Source: Microbacterium oryzae
GTDB lineage: Bacteria > Actinomycetota > Actinomycetes > Actinomycetales > Microbacteriaceae
Direction of reading: 5' to 3'
DNA length: 64,000 bases
NCBI RefSeq assembly: GCF_030406385.1
Contig: NZ_JAUEPM010000003.1
Span: 124,001 to 188,000, forward strand
A program made the translations under genes and the position numbers. Below, one piece after another: positions 52,833-63,486 of the stretch. The notes under the pieces were generated by a model, which worked only from the letters and a program-made list of their open reading frames with translations, made no database searches and was not told where the DNA came from. Within the stretch, counting starts at the first letter, position 1; each line of letters opens with the position of its first letter.

Positions 52833-53921
52833 TCAGGCGTCGAGCCGGCGCAGCCAGCCCTTCGTGTCCTCACGGCGCCCGTACTGGATGTCCGTGAGCT
52901 CCTCGCGCAGCGACAGGGCCAGCTCGCCGAGCGGCTGGGCGTCTTCGAAGCCCTCGCCCTTCAGCGTGCCGATCGGCGTCACCACGGCGGCTGTTCCGCA
53001 CGCGAACACCTCGACGATGTCACCGGAGGCCACACCCTCGCGCCACTCGGTCAGCGAGAGGCCGCGCCGCTCGACCGCGTGTCCGCGATCAGCGGCGAGC
53101 TCGAGCAGCGAGTTGCGGGTGATGCCGTCGAGGATGCTCTCGGAGGCCGGCGTCACGAGCGTGCCGTCCTTCTTCACGAAGACGATGTTCATCCCGCCGA
53201 GCTCCTCGACGTTGCCGTCGGAGTCGAGGAAGACGACCTGGTCGCAACCCTTCTCGTACGCCTCCGACTGGGGCAGCAGACTCGACGCGTAGTTCCCGCC
53301 GGTCTTCGCTGCCCCGGTGCCGCCCTTCGCCGCACGCGCGTAGCTCTCGCTCAGCCAGATCGACACCGGCTTCACGCCGCCCGTGAAGTACGAGCCGGCG
53401 GGGCTCGCGATGAGGTAGTACGCGTACTTCTGCGCCGGGCGCACGCCGAGGAAGGCCTCCTTGGCGAACATGAACGGGCGAAGGTACAGCGTCTGCCCCT
53501 CCTTCTCGGGCACCCACGCGCCGTCGACGGCGATGAGCTCCTCGAGCGACTGCAGGAAGTGATCCACCGGCAGCTCGGGCATCGCGAGACGCCGCGCGCT
53601 GCGCTGCAGGCGCTTGCCGTTCTCCTCGGGACGGAACGTGTAGATCCCGCCGTCGGCGTGGCGGTATGCCTTCAGCCCCTCGAAGACCTCCTGCGCGTAG
53701 TGCAGCACGGCCGCGGCCGGCGACAGACTGATCGGGCCGTAGGGCTGCACGCGCGGGCGGTGCCATCCGCCCTTCTGAGACCAGCAGATGTCGACCATGT
53801 GATCGGTGAAGATCGTGCCGAACCCTGGATCCTCGAGCAGCTCGGCTCGCTGGGCGGGCGAGACGGCGGCGAGGTTCTTGGTGACGGCGAAGTCGAGGGG
53901 CGGAAGCGGGGCGTCGGTCAT
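52833..53921 (-). CDS. ilvE: Branched-chain amino acid aminotransferase
   Basis: A 362-residue fold-type IV PLP enzyme that performs the last step of Leu, Ile and Val synthesis. PYGPISLSPAAAVLHYAQEVFEGLKAY is the N-terminal signature, the PLP lysine is in GAAKTGGNYASSL, and EELGGMNIVFV and ILDGITRNSLL follow. The ATG at 53921 is where homology starts. It is 37 bp downstream of leuB and very likely cotranscribed with it, giving a leucine-pathway pair separate from leuCD. Confidence 0.95.
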   Translation of the reverse strand: MTDAPLPPLDFAVTKNLAAVSPAQRAELLEDPGFGTIFTDHMVDICWSQKGGWHRPRVQPYGPISLSPAAAVLHYAQEVFEGLKAYRHADGGIYTFRPEENGKRLQRSARRLAMPELPVDHFLQSLEELIAVDGAWVPEKEGQTLYLRPFMFAKEAFLGVRPAQKYAYYLIASPAGSYFTGGVKPVSIWLSESYARAAKGGTGAAKTGGNYASSLLPQSEAYEKGCDQVVFLDSDGNVEELGGMNIVFVKKDGTLVTPASESILDGITRNSLLELAADRGHAVERRGLSLTEWREGVASGDIVEVFACGTAAVVTPIGTLKGEGFEDAQPLGELALSLREELTDIQYGRREDTKGWLRRLDA

Positions 53922-53958
53922 GGGTGTTTCCTGTCTGCGCCGGAGGCGTCGGTCGGGT

Positions 53959-55011
53959 TCAGGCCTGCAGTCGGGCGGTGATCGCATCGCCGATCTCGGC
54001 GGTGGTGCGACTCGACCCGGTGCGGGAGGCGATGTCGTCCTCGATCGCGCGCGACACGCGAGCGGCCTCGTCCTGCAACCCGAGGTGGTCGAGCAGGAGG
54101 GCGACGGATCCGATCGCCGCGGTGGGGTCGGCCTGCTGGGTGCCCGCGATGTCGGGAGCTGAGCCGTGGACGGGCTCGAACATCGAGGGGAAGTCGCCGT
54201 CGGGGTTGATGTTGCCCGAGGCTGCGAGTCCGATGCCACCGGTGACGGCGCCGGCCAGGTCTGTGAGGATGTCGCCGAAGAGGTTGTCGGTGACGATGAC
54301 GTCGAAGCGACCCGGGTTCGTGACCAGGAAGATCGTCGCGGCGTCGACGTGCAGATAGTCTACGGCCACCTCCGGATGCTCCTGCGCGACCGCGTCGACG
54401 ATGCGCTGCCACAGCGAGCCGGCGTTCACGAGCACGTTGGTCTTGTGCACGAGGGTCAGCTTGCCGCGGCGGCGCTCGGCCAGGTCGAATGCGTACCGGA
54501 CGACGCGCTCGACGCCGTACGCGGTGTTCACGCTGACCTCGTTCGCGATCTCCTGCGGCGTGCCCCGACGGATGGCGCCGCCGTTGCCGACGTACGGACC
54601 CTCGGTGCCCTCGCGGACGACGACGAAGTCGACGTCTCCGGGCTCGGCGAGCGGACCGGACTGGCCCGGGTACAGGCGGGACGGGCGCAGGTTCACGTAG
54701 TGATCGAGAGCGAAACGCAGCTTCAGCAGCAGACCGCGCTCGATGTTGGCGTCCTTGAGACGCGGGTCTCCGGGCTTGCCGCCGACGGCGCCGAGGAGGA
54801 TCGCGTCGTGCTCGGCGATGGCCGCGAGGTCGTCGTCGGTGAGCGTGTCACCGGTTCCGAGGAAGCGACCGGCGCCGAGGGAGAAGCGCGTCTTGTCGAA
54901 GGTCACATCGCTGCCTGCGGTGACGGCGTCGAGCACCTTCTCGGCCTCGGCGACGACCTCGGGCCCGATGCCATCACCCGGGATGACGGCCAGTTTCACG
55001 ACGCGCGACAT
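53959..55011 (-). CDS. leuB: 3-isopropylmalate dehydrogenase
   Basis: LeuB oxidatively decarboxylates 3-isopropylmalate to 2-ketoisocaproate. The 350-residue protein has [23 protein letters not shown] with the substrate arginines, [15 protein letters not shown], the Lys in VHKTNVLV and the metal-binding [13 protein letters not shown]. This is the short actinobacterial LeuB. It precedes ilvE; the next gene upstream (a DHA2 pump) is a separate unit 39 bp away on the same strand. Confidence 0.95.
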   Translation of the reverse strand: MSRVVKLAVIPGDGIGPEVVAEAEKVLDAVTAGSDVTFDKTRFSLGAGRFLGTGDTLTDDDLAAIAEHDAILLGAVGGKPGDPRLKDANIERGLLLKLRFALDHYVNLRPSRLYPGQSGPLAEPGDVDFVVVREGTEGPYVGNGGAIRRGTPQEIANEVSVNTAYGVERVVRYAFDLAERRRGKLTLVHKTNVLVNAGSLWQRIVDAVAQEHPEVAVDYLHVDAATIFLVTNPGRFDVIVTDNLFGDILTDLAGAVTGGIGLAASGNINPDGDFPSMFEPVHGSAPDIAGTQQADPTAAIGSVALLLDHLGLQDEAARVSRAIEDDIASRTGSSRTTAEIGDAITARLQA

Positions 55012-55050
55012 TGCTCTCCTTCGGATCTCGATTCGCGCCGAGACCCGACG

Positions 55051-56577
55051 TCAGTGCGTCGCGCTCTCCCGGCGTCCTCCCAGGGTAATCGCCGCGACGA
55101 CCATCGCGATCACGACGAGGCCCGCGCCGATGAGGGAGGTGGCGGTCACTCCCCCGTCGAACGCCGCGGCGGCCGCGTCGCGGAGCGCCTGCCCGGTCGG
55201 ACCGCCCAACGCGTCCGCCGCGTTCATCGCGCCCGCGAGCGTCTCCTCCGCATGCCCGGCGAGCTCCGCGGGCACGCCTTCCGGGACGACGAGGTGCGTG
55301 CGGTACCACCAGGTGAGGATCCCGCCGAGGACAGACGTGCCGAGCACGGCGCCGAGCTCGTACGCGGTCTCGGAGACCGCGCTCGCAGCACCCGCCTTCG
55401 CCACGGGGGCGTTCGCGAGGATGAGCTCTCCCGAGACGGTCTCCGCCGCGCCGACGCCGGCGCCGAGCAGGGCGAAGCCGAGGACGAGCATCCCGACGTC
55501 GTGTGCGCCGACCAGCGCGACGATGAGGTAGGCCGCCACCGAGAGCACGAGAGCACACGGGATGACGACGGATGCCCGCACGCGGCGCGCGATGGGGGTC
55601 ACGATGAACCCGCCCGCGATGGAGGTGAGCGCCCCCGGCAGCAGTGCCAGTCCCGCGACCATCGGGCTCAGTCCCACGATCATCTGCAGGTGCTGCGAGA
55701 CGAAGTACAGGAAGCCCACGATCGCGATGACACTGAGGAGATTCACCCCGAGCGACCCGCTGAACGCCGCGCGACGGAAGAGCGACATGTCGAGCATGGG
55801 ATGGGCCATCCTCAGCTGACGACGCACGAACAGCCATCCGAAGATCGCGCCGACGACCACCGGCAGCCCGCCGGCGACGCCGTGGACGGCCACCTCCTTG
55901 ATCCCGTAGGCGACGGGGCCGAGCGCGAGCATCGACAGGATGATGCTCCAGCCGTCGATCGCGCCGGGGTGCGGGTCGCGGCTCTCGGTCACGAAGACCG
56001 GCGCCAGCGCGAGCATGAGGACGAGCATCGGGACGGCGAGGAGGAAGACGCTCTGCCACGGGAAGTGCTCCATCAGGAACCCGCCGACGATGGGGCCGAG
56101 CGCGCCGCCGGCCGAGAACATCCCTGCCCAGACCGCGACCGCGATGCGCCGCTGGTTGCGCTCGGGGAAGATCGAGCGCAGCAGCGACATCGTCGACGGC
56201 ATCAGCGTGGCGCCGAACAGGCCCATGGCCGCGCGTGCGGCGATGAGCCAGCCCGCGGTGGGCGCGAAGACCGCGAGCACCGAGACCACGGTGAACCCGA
56301 TCGCGCCGGTGAGGAGCAGGCGGCGCCGTCCGAACCGGTCGCCGAAGGAGCCCATCGTCACGAGGAGCCCCGCGAGCACGAGCGAGTAGGCGTCGATGAT
56401 CCAGAGCTGCTCCGCGCTCGTGGGCTCGAGGTCCTGCGCGATGGCGGGCAGCGCGAAGTTCAGGATGGTGTTGTCGATCGACACGAGGAGCACCGGGAGC
56501 ATGAGCACCGCCAGCGCCGCCCAGGCGCGCCATCCTGCTCGCTGCGTCGATGAGGTCTCGATCGTCCCCGTGGTCAT
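55051..56577 (-). CDS. DHA2-type 14-helix MFS efflux pump
   Basis: A 508-residue drug:H+ antiporter-2 family protein. LVSIDNTILNFALPAIAQDL is the family's motif D in helix 1, GSFGDRFGRRRLLLTG its loop 2-3 motif A, and the total hydrophobic pattern gives about 14 helices. DHA2 pumps export toxic amphiphiles. It is divergent from a tetR gene across 101 bp carrying a palindromic operator, the classic local repressor-pump arrangement. A start AT ATG 56577. Confidence 0.9.
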   Translation of the reverse strand: MTTGTIETSSTQRAGWRAWAALAVLMLPVLLVSIDNTILNFALPAIAQDLEPTSAEQLWIIDAYSLVLAGLLVTMGSFGDRFGRRRLLLTGAIGFTVVSVLAVFAPTAGWLIAARAAMGLFGATLMPSTMSLLRSIFPERNQRRIAVAVWAGMFSAGGALGPIVGGFLMEHFPWQSVFLLAVPMLVLMLALAPVFVTESRDPHPGAIDGWSIILSMLALGPVAYGIKEVAVHGVAGGLPVVVGAIFGWLFVRRQLRMAHPMLDMSLFRRAAFSGSLGVNLLSVIAIVGFLYFVSQHLQMIVGLSPMVAGLALLPGALTSIAGGFIVTPIARRVRASVVIPCALVLSVAAYLIVALVGAHDVGMLVLGFALLGAGVGAAETVSGELILANAPVAKAGAASAVSETAYELGAVLGTSVLGGILTWWYRTHLVVPEGVPAELAGHAEETLAGAMNAADALGGPTGQALRDAAAAAFDGGVTATSLIGAGLVVIAMVVAAITLGGRRESATH

Positions 56578-56604
56578 CTCGTCCGTCCTGCCATCCGATT
56601 TCTA

Positions 56605-56620
56605 TACCGTCCAGATGGTA
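56605..56620. promoter_or_regulatory. TetR-type operator
   Basis: TACCGTCCAGATGGTA is a 16-bp inverted repeat (TACCGTC/GATGGTA, one mismatch) placed between the divergent efflux pump and TetR genes. The surrounding CTATACCGT...GGTACAGTAAT also offers -10-like hexamers on both strands, so a bound repressor would block both. Confidence 0.65.
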
Positions 56621-56678
56621 CAGTAATGGCCATGGCTGGGCATACACCGGGCGGACGCGCCGAAGCGGGAGCGGCGAC

Positions 56679-57221
56679 GTGAGCCGGCCCCCGCGGGCAC
56701 GGGAGAAGGTGCTGGACGCCTTCGAGGACGTGCTCATCGAGGACGGCGCGCGGGCGGCGACGCTGGAGAACGTGGCCCGCCGTGCGGGCGTCTCCAAGGG
56801 CGGTCTGCTCTACCACTTCCGCACGCGGGACGCGCTGGATGTGGGACTGGTGGAGCGCATGCAGCAGCTCGCCGCGGCCGATCTCGAGACCATGGCCGCC
56901 GCGCCCGAGGGTCCCGTGCACTACTTCCTCGCGACGTCGGGGCACGTCGGCAGCCCGTTCGATCGGGCGATCCTCGCCGTCAGCCGACTCGCCCACGGCG
57001 GCAACACACCCGCCCGTTCCGCGCTGACGGAGCTGCGCACGATGTGGGCCGAGGCCATCCGCCCGCACGTCCGCGACGACGCGGCCCTCGACCTCGTGCT
57101 GCTCGTCAGCGACGGGCTCTACATCAACACGGCGTCGCTGAACGATGTGCCGGGGCCGGTGCCGACGGGCGCGGCCCTCGAGTCGCTGATCCAGCTCGTG
57201 GAGGGCGCGACGCGCACCTGA
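56679..57221 (+). CDS. TetR family repressor of the efflux pump
   Basis: A 180-residue regulator. HTH in the N-terminal third (GARAATLENVARRAGVSKGGLLYHF, split by the turn) with the TetR-family helix-3 tail RTRDALDVGLVERM, then an all-helical ligand domain ending SLIQLVEGATRT. GTG 56679 (VSRPPRAREKVL) is chosen as the first codon of the conserved part; longer upstream frames cross the operator. It is divergent from the DHA2 pump and should repress it until a pump substrate binds. Confidence 0.87.
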   Translation: MSRPPRAREKVLDAFEDVLIEDGARAATLENVARRAGVSKGGLLYHFRTRDALDVGLVERMQQLAAADLETMAAAPEGPVHYFLATSGHVGSPFDRAILAVSRLAHGGNTPARSALTELRTMWAEAIRPHVRDDAALDLVLLVSDGLYINTASLNDVPGPVPTGAALESLIQLVEGATRT

Positions 57222-57253
57222 CGCACGGACCCGCGCCGGGATCTCGCGGGCTC

Positions 57254-57452
57254 GGCGGTGCGGAACTCGTGGAATAGGGGCTCATAACGCCAGAACGGCA
57301 CCACGGGTTTTCCCCGCGCTGCGTTCGGTGGTGTCGAACTCGCGGAATCCGGGCTCATAACGCGAGAACGGCACCACGGAACTCACGGACGCCAGATTCG
57401 GTGGTGCGGAACTGCGGCCATCCGAGCCCTTGCCGCGAGAACGGCACCACCG
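57254..57452. repeat. Three 53-bp intergenic repeats at 73-bp period
   Basis: Units at 57254-57306, 57327-57379 and 57400-57452 start with GGTGGTGCGG-like and end with GGCACCACSG-like sequences, so each unit's ends are inverted repeats. Central parts share AACTCGCGGAAT and GCTCATAACGCGAGAACG with changes. The two 20-bp spacers are unrelated. This resembles REP-type palindromic elements. The whole 57222-57527 gap between tetR and serA is filled by these repeats and the serA terminator; no gene is seen. Confidence 0.8.
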
Positions 57453-57485
57453 AAGCGAACGGCAGCGCCGAACCACCCCGAGCAT

Positions 57486-57517
57486 GATGAAGCCCCCGCC
57501 GAGGCGGGGGCTTCATC
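57486..57517 (-). terminator. Terminator of serA
   Basis: GATGAAGCCCCCGCC (57486-57500) pairs with GGCGGGGGCTTCATC (57503-57517), a perfect 15-bp stem (in practice a CCGAGG-type loop), 11 bp after the serA stop. Confidence 0.9.
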
Positions 57518-57527
57518 GGATCGAGGC

Positions 57528-59120
<1,593 letters not shown>

Positions 59121-59266
59121 GGATGGATCCTTCGATGCGTTTGTGCGCGGGCGCGCGGGAGCGGGAAGACGCGCCACACGCCGTGGGGGCGCGACGGCGA
59201 CCACTCTAGCGGAGCGGCGGAGGACTGCCGTGCCGCGGCGTCATGCGACGACTCCGACGCTCGACC

Positions 59267-59611
59267 TCAGAAGAGGTTGGAGGGGTTGGCCGTGAAGGCC
59301 TGCATGTCGAGCCAGAAGACAGCCGTCAGGGCGAGCCCTGCCAGCAGCGACACCGCCAGCCAGAGCGCGCCGCGCGTGCGGCCGAGCGCGAAGGCGACCG
59401 CGAAGGCGGCGATCGGCACCAGCACCGCGAGGATCAGCACGACCCACGCGATCGCCGACAGCGAGATGTCCTGCGCGGACGTGGCCTGCACGAGCGTGAC
59501 GAGGTAGGCGATGGCGCTCCACACGGCGTAGGCGTAGAGCAGCGCGAAGAGACCCGCGATGACGGCGACGACCCACCCGGGGGTCCGCCGCTTCTGCACG
59601 CTCGAGGTCAC
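59267..59611 (-). CDS. Small membrane protein
   Basis: A 114-residue protein with three transmembrane helices: VVAVIAGLFALLYAYAVWSA, AIAWVVLILAVLVPIAAFAV and GALWLAVSLLAGLALTAVFW. Short basic N-terminus (VQKRRTPG). No family that I recognise. The GTG at 59611 overlaps the stop of the next upstream gene by 4 nt, so the two membrane proteins are made together. They sit between prfB and serA. Confidence 0.75.
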   Translation of the reverse strand: MTSSVQKRRTPGWVVAVIAGLFALLYAYAVWSAIAYLVTLVQATSAQDISLSAIAWVVLILAVLVPIAAFAVAFALGRTRGALWLAVSLLAGLALTAVFWLDMQAFTANPSNLF

Positions 59612-60123
59612 TGCCCCACCACCCCCACCATCACGAACGGCCACGGCACGAGCAGCACGATCCCCGCGGCGAGCCACGCGAACCGCTGCCATTGCGCGAC
59701 CCGGCGCGTGCCGAGCCAGGTCACGACGAACCACAGCAGCGGCGCGGCGATCGCCAGCACCATGCTGCCCTGGAACATGAAGTCCGCGACGGCGTCCGTG
59801 CTCTGCTCGATGCGCTCCCGCAGGCGTGTCGCGCCGAGATACCAGCCGACCGTCCACAGCAGCAGGATGCCGCCCATCACGCCGAGCGTGACGAGAGCGA
59901 CGCTGCCGAGCGGGGGCGCAGCGGTGTCCGCACCGACGCCATCCGCCTCGTCGTCTGCCGAGCGCACGCGCTCGTGCCCGCGACCCACCGCTCGCCAGCC
60001 CTTCGGCAGGGTCGCACCGTCGCCATCCGTCGGCTCGTCGGGCGTCGTGGCGTCGCCGCTCGGGTCGAGCGTCGGGTCGTCGTCACCGTCCCAGCTGAGG
60101 GCGTCGTCTTCGCGGGAGGCCAT
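59608..60123 (-). CDS. Membrane protein with acidic N-terminal tail
   Basis: A 171-residue protein: an acidic, disordered N-terminal 65 residues (DDALSWDGDDDPTLDPSGDA and so on, with a conserved-looking LPKGWRAVGRG), then three helices (VALVTLGVMGGILLLWTVGW, MVLAIAAPLLWFVVTWLG and FAWLAAGIVLLVPWPFVMVG). ATG 60123 is used; an ATG five codons upstream is possible. It lies 27 bp after prfB on the same strand and is coupled to the small membrane protein that follows. Function unknown. Confidence 0.75.
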   Translation of the reverse strand: MASREDDALSWDGDDDPTLDPSGDATTPDEPTDGDGATLPKGWRAVGRGHERVRSADDEADGVGADTAAPPLGSVALVTLGVMGGILLLWTVGWYLGATRLRERIEQSTDAVADFMFQGSMVLAIAAPLLWFVVTWLGTRRVAQWQRFAWLAAGIVLLVPWPFVMVGVVGQ

Positions 60124-60150
60124 ACCGCCAGGGTACAAGCTCGACCCGGC

Positions 60151-61260
60151 TCAGTCCTCGATCTTGCGCTTGCGCCAGCGGATGCCGGCGTTGATGAGGC
60201 CGTCGATGTCGCCGTCGAAGACGGAGGCGGGGTTGCCGACCTCGAAGCCGGTGCGCAGGTCCTTCACGAGCTGCTGGCCGTAGAGGAAATACGAGCGGAT
60301 CTGGTCGCCCCAGCTCGCGGTGATGTTGCCCGCGAGCTCCTTCTTCTTCGCCGCCTCCTCCTCGCGCTGCAGCAGGAGCAGGCGGGTCTGAAGCACCCGC
60401 ATGGCCGCGGCGCGGTTCTGGATCTGCGACTTCTCGTTCTGCATCGACACGACGATGCCGGTCGGCAGGTGCGTGAGGCGCACGGCGGAGTCGGTCGTGT
60501 TGACGGACTGCCCACCGGGGCCGGACGAGCGGAAGACGTCGACCCGGATGTCGTTCTCCGGGATCTCGACCTCCTGCGCCTCCTCCATGAGCGGGATGAC
60601 CTCGACGGCCGCGAAGCTCGTCTGGCGCTTGTCGGCCGAGCCGAACGGGCTGATGCGCGCGAGGCGGTGCGTGCCGGCCTCGACGGAGAGCACGCCGTAG
60701 GCGTACGGCGCGTCGATCTCGAACGTCGCGGACTTGATGCCGGCACCCTCCGCGTAGGAGGTGTCCATGACCTTCACGGGGTACTTGTTGCGCTCGGCCC
60801 AGCGCAGGTACATGCGCATGAGCATCTCGGCGAAGTCGGTCGCGTCGTCGCCGCCGGCGCCCGAGCGGATGGTGACGACGGCGGAGCGCTCGTCGTACTC
60901 GCCGTCCAGCAGCGTCTTCACCTCGAGGTCGCCGATGACGCGCTCGAGATCGGTGATCTCCTTGCGCGCCTCCGCGACGGAGTCCTCATCGCCCATCTCG
61001 TTGGCGAGCTCGACGAGCACCTCGAGGTCGTCGAGGCGACGCTCGACCGCCTGGATGCGGGCGAGCTCCGACTGGCGGTGGCTCAGAGCGCTGGTGACGC
61101 GCTGCGCGTTGGCGGTGTCATCCCACAGGCCGGGCTCGGAGGCCTCCTGCTCGAGACGCGCGATGTCGGCGCGGACACCGTCGACGTCGACCACCTCTCG
61201 GATGTTCGCGAACGTGGTGCGCAGCGCCTGGATCTCGGCGGAAGGATCGAACTCAAGCAT
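60151..61260 (-). CDS. prfB: Peptide chain release factor 2
   Basis: RF2 releases peptides at UGA and UAA. The 369-residue protein has the SPF tripeptide in [17 protein letters not shown], the GGQ catalytic motif in [25 protein letters not shown] (split at the GGQ) and normal length. It is read in one frame from ATG 61260; the programmed +1 frameshift site of many bacterial prfB genes is absent, as usual in actinobacteria. Followed by two small membrane proteins. Confidence 0.95.
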   Translation of the reverse strand: MLEFDPSAEIQALRTTFANIREVVDVDGVRADIARLEQEASEPGLWDDTANAQRVTSALSHRQSELARIQAVERRLDDLEVLVELANEMGDEDSVAEARKEITDLERVIGDLEVKTLLDGEYDERSAVVTIRSGAGGDDATDFAEMLMRMYLRWAERNKYPVKVMDTSYAEGAGIKSATFEIDAPYAYGVLSVEAGTHRLARISPFGSADKRQTSFAAVEVIPLMEEAQEVEIPENDIRVDVFRSSGPGGQSVNTTDSAVRLTHLPTGIVVSMQNEKSQIQNRAAAMRVLQTRLLLLQREEEAAKKKELAGNITASWGDQIRSYFLYGQQLVKDLRTGFEVGNPASVFDGDIDGLINAGIRWRKRKIED

Positions 61261-61300
61261 GACGCTTCAGCCTAGCCTGCTCGGGATACCGTGGGAGCCG

Positions 61301-62590
61301 ATGTCCTCCTCGCAGACCGCCTCGTTCGACCCGATCCGCCGCTACGGATTCATGGTCTACGGGCCGACGGCGCTGTACTCGCTGGGTCAGGGCGCGATCC
61401 TCCCGCTCCTTCCCGCCCTCGCGACGGACCTCGGCGCGAGCCTGCCGGCGGCCGCCCTCATCTCGGCTGCGATCGTCATCGGCCAGCTGGCCGGCAACAT
61501 CCCGGCCGGATGGCTGGTGTCGCGTCTCGGGGAACGGCGGACGATGATCATCGCGGCTCTCGCCTCGCTGATCGGCATCGCGGGGATGCTCGTGGCGACG
61601 AACATCGCCGTCCTCGGCCTGTCGGTGCTGCTGGAGGGCTTCTTCGCGGCGTCATTCGCGGTGGCGCGGCACACGTTCATGACCACACGCGTGCCGTACA
61701 CGCACCGAGCGCGCGCGCTGGCGCTCGTCGGCGGCTCCTTCCGCCTCGGCGGCTTCACCGGCCCCTTCGTCGCGGCGGGCCTGCTCGTGCTCTTCGGCGA
61801 CGAGCGGGCGTCGGTGTGGTTCTTCGCCGCGTGCCTCATCGGCGTGGCGACCCTGGTCGCCTTCGGGCCGGACCCCGAGGAGAAGGCCCGCATCGCCGAC
61901 CGGATGGCCGCGCGTCGCGTCGCCGAGGAGGCGGCGGACCCCGTCGCGGAGGAGGACACCGGCGAACCCGTGTCGGCGCCGGTGACCGAGCGCATCGGCG
62001 TCTTCCGGACGATGCACCGCCACCGCGCGGTGCTCGCGCGCCTCGGAGCGACGGCCGCGTCGCTCGCGGCCGTGCGCTCCGCCCGGCAGGCGGTGCTGCC
62101 GCTGTGGGGTGTCTCGATCGGGCTGGATTCGCAGACCATCGCGCTCATCGTCGGCATCGCCGGCGCCGCGGAGTTCTCGCTCTTCTATGCGAGCGGGCAG
62201 ATCATGGACCGGCACGGCCGGCTCTGGGCGGTCATCCCCGCCCTTCTCCTCATGAGCGCCGGCTTCGGCGGGCTGGCGTTCACCCACGACGTCGACCACA
62301 CCGCGCTGTGGTTCGGCGCCCTCGCGGTCGTCATCGGCGTGGGCAACGGCCTGTCGTCGGGGATCCTCATGACCCTCGGCTCCGACGTCGCGCCCGAGAA
62401 GCACCCTGCCCCGTTCCTCGGCGCCTGGCGGACGCTGACCGACGGCGGCGCGGCGCTCACGCCGCTGATCGTCTCCGGCGTCACCGCCGCCGCCTCCCTG
62501 CCCGTGGCGTGCGGGCTCGTCGGGGTGATCGCGCTCGTCGGAGCCGGCGCATTCCTCCGGTATGTGCCGCGCTACGCGCCCCGGCGCTGA
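61301..62590 (+). CDS. MFS transporter
   Basis: A 429-residue carrier, about 12 helices. SLGQGAILPLLPALATDLGAS in helix 1 and GQLAGNIPAGWLVSRLGERRTMI (motif A region, split in the middle) mark the fold, with a second-half GQIMDRHGRLWAVIPAL. A long acidic cytoplasmic loop (EEAADPVAEEDTGEP) joins the halves. It diverges from prfB, starts 40 bp apart. Sugar or drug efflux is likely; the substrate is unknown. Confidence 0.85.
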   Translation: MSSSQTASFDPIRRYGFMVYGPTALYSLGQGAILPLLPALATDLGASLPAAALISAAIVIGQLAGNIPAGWLVSRLGERRTMIIAALASLIGIAGMLVATNIAVLGLSVLLEGFFAASFAVARHTFMTTRVPYTHRARALALVGGSFRLGGFTGPFVAAGLLVLFGDERASVWFFAACLIGVATLVAFGPDPEEKARIADRMAARRVAEEAADPVAEEDTGEPVSAPVTERIGVFRTMHRHRAVLARLGATAASLAAVRSARQAVLPLWGVSIGLDSQTIALIVGIAGAAEFSLFYASGQIMDRHGRLWAVIPALLLMSAGFGGLAFTHDVDHTALWFGALAVVIGVGNGLSSGILMTLGSDVAPEKHPAPFLGAWRTLTDGGAALTPLIVSGVTAAASLPVACGLVGVIALVGAGAFLRYVPRYAPRR

Positions 62591-62605
62591 CGCGGGCGGG
62601 GTGCG

Positions 62606-63019
62606 TCACTGCAACGTGGTACGGCTGGTGGCGCTCGCCTGCAGCGCGACGCCGGATGGCACGAATGCGCTGACGAGGGGCGCTCGCCAGGTGAGCGACA
62701 CCGTGACCCGCGCCGAGACGCCATCGGGCGTCCCCGCCGCGACGAGGATCGGATCGCCCGGCATGGCGGCCACGACCGCTGCCGCCTGAGCACGCACCGA
62801 CGCGTCGTCCAGCCGGGCAGTCGCCTCCTCCCCCTCGACGACGAGCGTGAAGCCGTCCGCCCCGGCCAGCGCGGCGGCGTCGGCTATCGCGTCCAGGCGC
62901 TTCTGCGCGAGGTGGAGGGACGTGGCGCTGGCGGACACGACGATGAGCGCGATGGCCAGCACCGCGTAGGCGATCATGAGCGGCAGCACACTCCCCCGCT
63001 CATCCCGCAGGAGCATCAT
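62606..63019 (-). CDS. TadE-like 'helicase/secretion neighbourhood' protein
   Basis: A 137-residue protein with a TadE/G-type N-terminus: a charged leader (LRDERGSVLPL) and one hydrophobic helix (MIAYAVLAIALIVVSASA) followed by LHLAQKRLDAIADAAALAGADG, the Tad-like pilin-accessory pattern. It is the short actinobacterial TadE-like protein usually placed between the tad pilus genes and a DEAD-box helicase. ATG 63019 overlaps the upstream stop by 4 nt. The opposite MFS gene converges on it with a 15-bp gap. Confidence 0.82.
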   Translation of the reverse strand: MMLLRDERGSVLPLMIAYAVLAIALIVVSASATSLHLAQKRLDAIADAAALAGADGFTLVVEGEEATARLDDASVRAQAAAVVAAMPGDPILVAAGTPDGVSARVTVSLTWRAPLVSAFVPSGVALQASATSRTTLQ

Positions 63020-63486
63020 GGCGCGCCCCAGAAGCGCGACACCTTCTGCACCGACGCGGCCTCCACGGGCACGCTCGTGAGACGGTCGAGGCCCAGCACC
63101 GGCGGGACGAGCGGGAGCCGCACGGTCGCCCCGACGGTCACGATCACCGATGCCCCGGCCCGCGGGCACTCACCGGCGGGCGCACAGGCGAGGGAGACCT
63201 CGAGCGCGTCGCCGTCCAAGCCGTACTCGGCCGCGACCGCGTCGATCACCCGTGGCAGCGCCTCGGCGGCCTGCCGATCGGCGCCCGTTCGCGCGACGGC
63301 GTGAGCCGCGTGCCGAGCCGCCGCCTCGACACCGAGGGCGCCCTCCTGCACGGCGCTCAGCGCGACGACGAGGTAGGCCAGCGGGACCAGCAGCACGAGA
63401 CCGGCGACGAGGAACTCGAGGGCCGCCGACCCGTTCTCATCGCGCAGGAGGCGGTGCCCTTCACTCCAGGCCTTCGACCGGCGCAC
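63016..63486 (-). CDS. TadE family pilus assembly protein
   Basis: A 156-residue protein. The leader LRDENGSAALEFLVAGLVLLVPLAYLVV has the TadE motif (G-S-A-x-x-E-F) at a prepilin-like cleavage site, with one transmembrane helix. A Cys pair (ACAPAGEC) lies in the exported part. The start is GTG 63486, which overlaps the 3' end of the preceding TadE gene by 26 bp; a later start is possible but would remove basic residues before the leader. Part of the Flp/Tad pilus operon. Confidence 0.82.
   Translation of the reverse strand: MRRSKAWSEGHRLLRDENGSAALEFLVAGLVLLVPLAYLVVALSAVQEGALGVEAAARHAAHAVARTGADRQAAEALPRVIDAVAAEYGLDGDALEVSLACAPAGECPRAGASVIVTVGATVRLPLVPPVLGLDRLTSVPVEAASVQKVSRFWGAP

Noticed and set aside
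57254..57452. CRISPR-like repeat-spacer geometry
   Set aside because: Repeats are 53 bp and diverged, there are only three, spacers are 20 bp, and no cas genes are present. REP-type repeats fit better.
60151..61260. Programmed frameshift in prfB
   Set aside because: The gene is one uninterrupted frame from ATG, with no early in-frame UGA.
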